A stretch of 39,084 bases of DNA from the NCBI RefSeq assembly GCF_018860915.1, contig NZ_JAHKQD010000041.1, forward strand, positions 1 through 39,084. The letters run 5' to 3'. The position numbers and the translations under genes were made by a program. Below the pieces are notes generated by a model. The model did not search any database. It had not been told where the DNA came from and was given only the letters and a program-made list of their open reading frames with translations. Source of the DNA: Colwellia sp. C2M11. Its GTDB lineage: Bacteria > Pseudomonadota > Gammaproteobacteria > Enterobacterales > Alteromonadaceae. Numbering within the stretch: the first letter of the stretch is position 1; every line of letters begins with the position of its first letter. This document shows, one piece after another, positions 34,795-39,084 of the stretch.

Positions 34795-35073
34795 CTAAGT
34801 TCGGTAAAGCGTTTTAATAATATGATATCCAAATCTTGTTTTTACTGGCCCATGAACTTTCAGTATTGGTCTTTTAAAGACAACTTCATCAAAGCCTTTA
34901 ACCATTTGTCCTCTTTTAAACTCACCTAAATCGCCTCCTTTTTTACCAGAGGTACATATCGAGTGTTTCTTTGCTAACTTGGCAAAAGGTTCTCCTTTAG
35001 CAAGAAGCTTTATAATCTCTCTTGCAAGTTTTTCCGATTTTACCAATATATGAACTGCACTTGCTGATGACAT
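34795..35073 (-). CDS. ppiC: Parvulin-type peptidyl-prolyl cis-trans isomerase (PpiC-like)
   Basis: A stand-alone 92-residue parvulin domain, the size of E. coli PpiC (93), which catalyses cis-trans isomerisation of prolyl bonds in the cytoplasm. The family text is visible: [12 protein letters not shown] at the start, [43 protein letters not shown] and [13 protein letters not shown]. There is no signal peptide. GAGAG precedes the ATG. It is monocistronic, ended by the terminator at 34675-34703. Confidence 0.94.
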   Translation of the reverse strand: MSSASAVHILVKSEKLAREIIKLLAKGEPFAKLAKKHSICTSGKKGGDLGEFKRGQMVKGFDEVVFKRPILKVHGPVKTRFGYHIIKTLYRT

Positions 35074-35454
35074 ATTACTCTCTTTAAAGACTTTGATTTT
35101 GTCATATTATACGTTACTGTCAGGCTTAACATAAAGAGCTAAGCCCATTTAAAACATTATTGTTCTATTTTATCCCTAATTTAAACGTAAAAAATTCTCT
35201 CTGTTTAAATCCTTTTCATGGTCTTTGGCATGAACTATTTTTATTCAAGTAGGTATTTCAATTTTTCCTAACTCTTTAAAATGATACATTCTATTGATAG
35301 CCAGTTCATTAATAAAAAATCCAAATGTAGTATTCCTATATTACCTGTGTTTTAGTTATGATGATTTAATGAATGTTGCAAAATGCATTCATTAGAGGAA
35401 CCTTAACTCATTTAACGAATGTTATTCTATTATAACTATATTAAGGATTTACAA
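35074..35454 (+). promoter_or_regulatory. Divergent intergenic region with an operator-like palindrome before the DJ-1/PfpI gene
   Basis: The region separates the PpiC-type gene (minus) from the DJ-1/PfpI gene (plus). It contains perfect 9-base arms TAATGAATG (35367-35375) and CATTCATTA (35386-35394) separated by 10 bases, 60-90 bp before the ATG. A partial repeat AACGAATG (35414-35421) follows. It resembles a dimeric repressor site. No nearby regulator is an obvious partner, and nothing else is visible. Confidence 0.5.
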
Positions 35455-36012
35455 ATGGCTAAAGTACTTATGATCACGGGAGATTTTGTTGAAGACTATG
35501 AGAACATGGTCCCCTTTCAAGCTTTATTAGCAATGGGGCATGAAGTAGATGCCGTATGCCCTGATAAAAAATCTGGAGATATGATTGCTACTTCAATACA
35601 TGATTTTGAAGGTGACCAAACTTACACAGAAAAACGTGGTCATAACTTTGAGCTTAATGCCTCTTTTGCCGATATTACTGTCGAAGATTACGATGCGTTA
35701 TACCTACCAGGTGGCAGAGCCCCTGAGTATCTACGCTTAAATGCAAAAGTTCTGGAAATAATTCAGTATTTTTTCACTAGCGATAAACCGGTCGCATCAA
35801 TTTGTCATGGTCCTCAGTTACTCACTGCTGCTGGTGTGCTTACAGGCAAAAAAGTATCTGCTTACCCAGCTTGTCAACCAGAAATTAAAATGGCTGGTGC
35901 AGAATATATAGAGTTACCGATGGATGGAGCAATTACTGACGGTAAGCTGGTAACAGCTCCTGCATGGCCTGCTCATCCAGCTATGTTAAAGCAATTTGTT
36001 GCCTTGCTTTAA
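35455..36012 (+). CDS. DJ-1/PfpI family protein
   Basis: 185 residues of the class I glutamine amidotransferase-like DJ-1/PfpI group, which includes glyoxalases, deglycase-like stress proteins and chaperones. The nucleophile elbow SICHGPQLL contains C117-H118, and FVEDYE near the N-terminus supplies the conserved acidic residue E13. [12 protein letters not shown] fits the family. The ATG at 35455 has AAGGA 8 bases upstream; the in-frame ATG 36 bases earlier has none. A palindrome lies upstream and a strong terminator follows. Which activity it has cannot be decided from sequence. Confidence 0.9.
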   Translation: MAKVLMITGDFVEDYENMVPFQALLAMGHEVDAVCPDKKSGDMIATSIHDFEGDQTYTEKRGHNFELNASFADITVEDYDALYLPGGRAPEYLRLNAKVLEIIQYFFTSDKPVASICHGPQLLTAAGVLTGKKVSAYPACQPEIKMAGAEYIELPMDGAITDGKLVTAPAWPAHPAMLKQFVALL

Positions 36013-36022
36013 CATAACTATA

Positions 36023-36062
36023 TATGCCCACGCCACATGAAGCTTTAAGTGGCGTGGGCATA
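36023..36062 (+). terminator. Strong terminator after the DJ-1/PfpI gene
   Basis: Perfect 14-bp arms TATGCCCACGCCAC (36023-36036) and GTGGCGTGGGCATA (36049-36062) with a 12-base loop, GC-rich in a very AT-rich setting. It separates the DJ-1 gene from the RHH gene 21 bp downstream. Confidence 0.8.
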
Positions 36063-36083
36063 ATTAATATTTAGAGAGTCACC

Positions 36084-36482
36084 ATGTGTCAACTTTTCAT
36101 TAATGCCGATAATCAATTATGGGCCTATAAAACTAAATCACTTCGTATAGACGGAGTTGTTACATCAATTCGTTTAGAGACCTTTTTTTGGGAAATATTA
36201 GAAGAGTTATCGTTTCGTGATCAAATGACGGTAAATCAAATGATTACTAAGTTGTATCATGAGTCTCTTGATGCTGATTATGACATTAGCAACTTTACTT
36301 CTTTCTTAAGAGTTTGTGCTTCGCGCTACTTATCATTAATAGCCGATGGCGATCTCACTAGAGAAAGTGATACTTCCTTAAGTGATGTAAATACTCAAGA
36401 TATATTAGGCCAAGAGTCTATTCGCAGACGTGAACGCAAAGTGCGCTTCAACCATGCTATTAACAAACATTCAATAAATTAG
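36084..36482 (+). CDS. Ribbon-helix-helix domain protein
   Basis: 132 residues. The central segment KTKSLRIDGVVTSIRLETFFWEILEEL followed by MTVNQMITKLYHE and NFTSFLRVCASRYLSL matches the ribbon-helix-helix domain also found in aryl-sulfate sulfotransferase-associated proteins (RHH_4). The strand SIRLE would contact DNA and the helices dimerise. An N-terminal MCQLFINAD and a basic C-terminus (RRRERKVRF) flank it. GAGAG precedes the ATG. No toxin gene is adjacent, so it is more likely a stand-alone regulator than an antitoxin. Targets unknown. Confidence 0.82.
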   Translation: MCQLFINADNQLWAYKTKSLRIDGVVTSIRLETFFWEILEELSFRDQMTVNQMITKLYHESLDADYDISNFTSFLRVCASRYLSLIADGDLTRESDTSLSDVNTQDILGQESIRRRERKVRFNHAINKHSIN

Positions 36483-36518
36483 TAAACACTCGTTTTTATA
36501 TAATGTCACTTCTAACAT

Positions 36519-36563
36519 TAATTACATACTTTAAAGAAATTCTTGGTTCAAAGTATGTAATTA
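36519..36563. terminator. Hairpin between convergent RHH and rimO genes
   Basis: Perfect 14-bp arms TAATTACATACTTT (36519-36532) and AAAGTATGTAATTA (36550-36563) around a 17-base loop, placed between two converging genes. It is AT-rich with no clear T-tract but suits a shared terminator. Confidence 0.65.
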
Positions 36564-36613
36564 TAGCGATATCGTTACAAGGTCAAATTAATCGAAGGCG
36601 CTAACCTAAGGCA

Positions 36614-38080
36614 TTAACCTTCTTCATCTTCTACGCGAACGCCCCAAGCATCATGCTCATCAGCATGGATAATTTGCACCCAAATTTGATCACCTGGCTT
36701 AGCATCGTAATCATCAGACAAATAAACCTTACCATCAACCTCTGGTGCATCCATGTATGAACGGCCAACAATACCAAGATCATTAATTTCATCAACTAAG
36801 ATTAAATACTCTTGACCAATACGTGCTTGTAATTTTTCAGCACTTATTCGCGCTTGCACAGCCATAAAACGCTGTAAGCGATCTTCCATTACTTCATCTG
36901 ATACATGATCAGGTAACGCATTAGCGGTTGCGCCTTCAACTGGTGAGTATTTAAAACAACCTACACGATCTAATTGTGCTTCTTCTAAAAAGTTAAGTAG
37001 CTCTTCAAATTCTTCTTCAGTTTCACCTGGGAAACCAACAATAAAAGTAGAACGAATCACTAACTCAGGACAAATCTCGCGCCACTTAGCAATACGCTCT
37101 AATACTCGGTCTGAGCTACCAGGACGTTTCATTAGTTTAAGAATGCGCTTGTTGGCATGTTGGAACGGAATATCTAAATAAGGCAGAATTTTACCTTCAG
37201 CCATTAACGGAATAATTTTATCAACATGTGGATAAGGATAAACATAATGTAGACGGATCCAAACACCCTGCTTTGCTAGCTCTTCACACAACTGCTGCAT
37301 GTGTGTTTTAACTGGCATACCTTCCCAGAAATCTGTTTTGTGTTTAACATCAACACCGTAAGCAGAAGTATCTTGTGAAATAACTAATAATTCCTTAACA
37401 CCAGAGTCAACCAAGCGTTTTGCTTCACCTAACACATCACCGACTGGACGAGAATCTAAATCACCACGCATTGATGGAATAATACAGAACGTACAACGGT
37501 GATTACACCCTTCTGATATTTTTAAATAAGCGTAATGTTTCGGCGTTAATTTAACACCCTGTGGCGGAACTAAATCGATAAACGGATTATGCACCGGTTT
37601 CGCAACATGTTTATGTACTTGTGTTAATACTTCATCGTAGGCATGCGGCCCCGTAACACCAAGCACATTAGGATGAAGTTCTATGATTTCGTCTTTTTTA
37701 ACACCTAAACAACCGGTAACTAACACTTTACCATTAGCCGCTAGCGCTTCACCGATAGTATCTAAAGACTCTTGTACTGCTGAATCAATAAAACCACAAG
37801 TATTCACAATCACTAATTCCGCATCGTCATAACTATTCGTTACATCGTAACCTTCAGTACGCAATTGAGTAAGAATACGCTCACTATCAACTAAGTTTTT
37901 AGGACAGCCGAGACTTACGAAGCCTACCTTTGCAGCGACTCCCGAAACAAGTGCTGTTTCATTATTTGAAGCGACAGTCGCTTTACTTTGCTCTTCAATC
38001 ATTTTAGATGGAATATCTAACGTGGTTGTTTGGCTTTTATTTGAGTTACTTGTGCTTGGGTCGAATTGTTCTACGGTCAT
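36614..38080 (-). CDS. rimO: Ribosomal protein S12 methylthiotransferase RimO
   Basis: This radical-SAM enzyme methylthiolates the conserved aspartate (D88 in E. coli numbering) of ribosomal protein S12 in the cytoplasm. It has an N-terminal MTTase domain with iron-sulfur cysteines ([27 protein letters not shown]), the radical-[18 protein letters not shown] cluster motif and a C-terminal TRAM domain (about the last 65 residues). The ATG at 38078-38080 has GAGAG upstream; a TTG 12 bases earlier is rejected. The 488 residues exceed E. coli RimO (441) because about 50 hydrophilic Ser/Thr/Gln-rich residues precede [12 protein letters not shown]. It is monocistronic. Confidence 0.95.
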   Translation of the reverse strand: MTVEQFDPSTSNSNKSQTTTLDIPSKMIEEQSKATVASNNETALVSGVAAKVGFVSLGCPKNLVDSERILTQLRTEGYDVTNSYDDAELVIVNTCGFIDSAVQESLDTIGEALAANGKVLVTGCLGVKKDEIIELHPNVLGVTGPHAYDEVLTQVHKHVAKPVHNPFIDLVPPQGVKLTPKHYAYLKISEGCNHRCTFCIIPSMRGDLDSRPVGDVLGEAKRLVDSGVKELLVISQDTSAYGVDVKHKTDFWEGMPVKTHMQQLCEELAKQGVWIRLHYVYPYPHVDKIIPLMAEGKILPYLDIPFQHANKRILKLMKRPGSSDRVLERIAKWREICPELVIRSTFIVGFPGETEEEFEELLNFLEEAQLDRVGCFKYSPVEGATANALPDHVSDEVMEDRLQRFMAVQARISAEKLQARIGQEYLILVDEINDLGIVGRSYMDAPEVDGKVYLSDDYDAKPGDQIWVQIIHADEHDAWGVRVEDEEG

Positions 38081-38425
38081 GTGCTCTCTCAACTTGAACT
38101 GTATAGCGTTGTCGATGCATTAACTTATCGTTTAATAAGGTATTACAGCGTCATAAATGGTGGTTTAACTGTCTTTAGTGCAAATTCTGGCTTTACTTGG
38201 AATAAGCGATTAGGCAGTTTTTTAATGCGTGAGATTATACAGGAATGTGAGCTGAGGATGAATAAATGTTTTTTGAGTTGTATTTGGCTAGCTCTAGATA
38301 GTAAATTTGGTGTTAGTGACACTTGCTAAGCGGAAAATAACGATTGGCTAAAATCGTGAAGCAGGAGCAAAAAAAACTGTATTTTGTCCTTTGAAATGAC
38401 TTGTATGCAGTTTATACCACTAACC
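38081..38425. other. Gene-free stretch with dispersed repeat copy C
   Basis: This is the rimO promoter side. A frame at 38066-38329 lacks a ribosome-binding site and overlaps rimO, so it is rejected. The bases 38343-38394 are a near-complete copy of the repeat at 22688-22740. Nothing else is evident. Confidence 0.5.
38343..38394. repeat. Dispersed intergenic repeat, copy C
   Basis: It matches 22688-22740 over its full 52 bases with one indel: both share TTGGCTAAAAT, the run ending in GCAAAA, and AACTGTnTTTTGTC. It lies 31 bp downstream of the end of the small membrane-protein gene on the minus strand. Confidence 0.6.
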
Positions 38426-38602
38426 TCATGTCGACATTTTTAATAAAAACAAACCTAACCCGCCAAATAAAGTTAAAAATACCACCAACATTATAATTAA
38501 CGTTTTAGATTCACCTAATGATTTCATTAACCCCATTTCAGTCGGTAACACTTGCTCAAACAGACTTTGATCTTTAATTTTATTTTTTTGATTTCTATCC
38601 AT
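38426..38602 (-). CDS. Hypothetical 58-residue single-pass membrane protein
   Basis: From ATG at 38600-38602 (GGGA about 9 bases upstream) the protein has a hydrophilic N-terminus (MDRNQKNKIKDQSLFEQVLP) and one C-terminal membrane helix (TLIIMLVVFLTLFGGLGLFLL), the plan of a tail-anchored small protein. An in-frame upstream start would add 12 hydrophobic residues without a ribosome-binding site. I do not recognise a family. It lies between the truncated transposase and rimO. Confidence 0.55.
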   Translation of the reverse strand: MDRNQKNKIKDQSLFEQVLPTEMGLMKSLGESKTLIIMLVVFLTLFGGLGLFLLKMST

Positions 38603-38779
38603 AATACATATCCCATATAGAACTAATACTACTAACACCTGAATAATGTATGACTAGTTTGGTAATTTTATTACGTCTTTTGCAACTAAAAATGACAAAC
38701 TAAAGTTAATCACTGTTCATTCTCTTGTATAGATAATAACACCAAACTAAAACACAAAAAACAACACAGGCATTTCAAC

Positions 38780-39070
38780 TCATGCTTTATAAGCGAGTGT
38801 CCCCGTTAAATCCCACGCATTAGCAATGCGGCGACTAGTGATAAAACCACGAGAATAACCAAAGAGAATTATTTTTAACATCACAGACGGTGAATAGGCA
38901 GCTGCGCCGCCATTGTCGTTTTGATACCACTGTTCGAAGCCCGATAAATCAAGGTGATTATCAACAATATGCGCAAGCGCATATTCAAACGTTCCGGGGA
39001 CTATTTGTTGTGAGAAATCGATGGGGATGAACTTACTTTGACAGGATAAATCAGGTTTATAATTGGCCAT
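38780..39070 (-). pseudogene. Truncated IS1182-family transposase (N-terminal fragment)
   Basis: The 96 residues match the start of IS1182-type transposases: FIPIDFSQQIVPGTFEYALAHIVD, YSPSVMLKIILFGYSRGFITSRRIA. At about residue 85 the family text stops and ten unrelated residues (DLTGTLAYKA) lead to a stop. A full protein is roughly 450-500 residues and has its DDE catalytic core further on, so this piece cannot transpose. The rest of the element is not found to the left. The ATG at 39070 lies 14 bases from the window edge, so the element's outer end is outside. No inverted repeats can be confirmed. Confidence 0.8.
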
Positions 39071-39084
39071 GATATTTTGCTATC

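Noticed and set aside
36084..36482. RHH protein as the antitoxin of a toxin-antitoxin pair
   Set aside because: No small toxin-like gene adjoins it. Strong hairpins separate it from both neighbours, and the domain type is not the usual antitoxin RHH.
38066..38329. 87-codon open frame on the plus strand overlapping the rimO start
   Set aside because: It overlaps rimO in antisense, lacks a ribosome-binding site and shows no recognisable protein text.

Overview
The window looks like chromosome of an AT-rich marine gammaproteobacterium of the Alteromonadales, most likely Colwelliaceae (Colwellia/Thalassotalea-like). I infer this from the AT-rich intergenic DNA, the gammaproteobacterial style of sbcB, umuDC, kefB/C, hemH and rimO, lineage-typical small genes (DUF2999, HopJ family, TIGR02450 Trp-rich), and two TonB-dependent receptors. 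There is no phage, CRISPR array, tRNA gene or large island. Most of the window is ordinary accessory and housekeeping chromosome, and its interest lies in regulatory sites and repeats.

Layout. 1-430: promoter and leader of a ribosomal RNA operon read leftwards, with the 16S gene just outside the left edge. 910-2355: sbcB. 2423-2507: nested inverted repeat between convergent genes. 2509-8851: a dicarboxylate-type import module with DctD and DctB regulators, an outer-membrane porin, and a divergent SLC13/DASS carrier. Two sigma-54-type promoters and repeated G-rich motifs lie in the porin/carrier gap. 8958-11644: a GarR-like reductase, a HopJ-family/DUF2999 pair, and a glutathione peroxidase-OhrR-type MarR pair behind a near-perfect palindrome. 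11685-12242: possible eroded gene. 12243-13190: unknown membrane protein. 13720-16008: SOS cassette (LexA box, umuD, umuC, SRAP protein). 16542-18398: KefB/KefC-type antiporter.

18770-22147: a Fur-box-like site, a TonB receptor and a PepSY membrane protein, probably iron acquisition. 22221-29290: cell-envelope accessory genes: a small membrane protein, an alpha/beta hydrolase, an exported 5'-nucleotidase facing a second TonB receptor, and a lipoprotein. 29707-32429: amino-acid permease, flavin-reductase-like protein and DCC-family protein, ending in a terminator whose 3' arm has expanded into an 8-bp tandem repeat. 32571-36482: Trp-rich protein, hemH, a CbiX-like chelatase, a PpiC-type isomerase, a DJ-1/PfpI protein and an RHH protein. 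36614-38080: rimO. 38426-38602: tiny membrane protein. 38780-39070: truncated IS1182-type transposase.

How the genes work together: the clearest unit is DctB/DctD-porin-DASS, where a membrane kinase sensing an external ligand would activate sigma-54 promoters for both an outer-membrane pore and an inner-membrane carrier. Three stress circuits are readable from operators alone: SOS (LexA box), organic peroxide (OhrR-like palindrome) and iron (Fur-like box). I did not find a convincing new defence or mobile system. The best leads are the sigma-54 import regulon, the expanded terminator arm, a dispersed intergenic repeat, and the uncharacterised two-part protein at 12243-13190.
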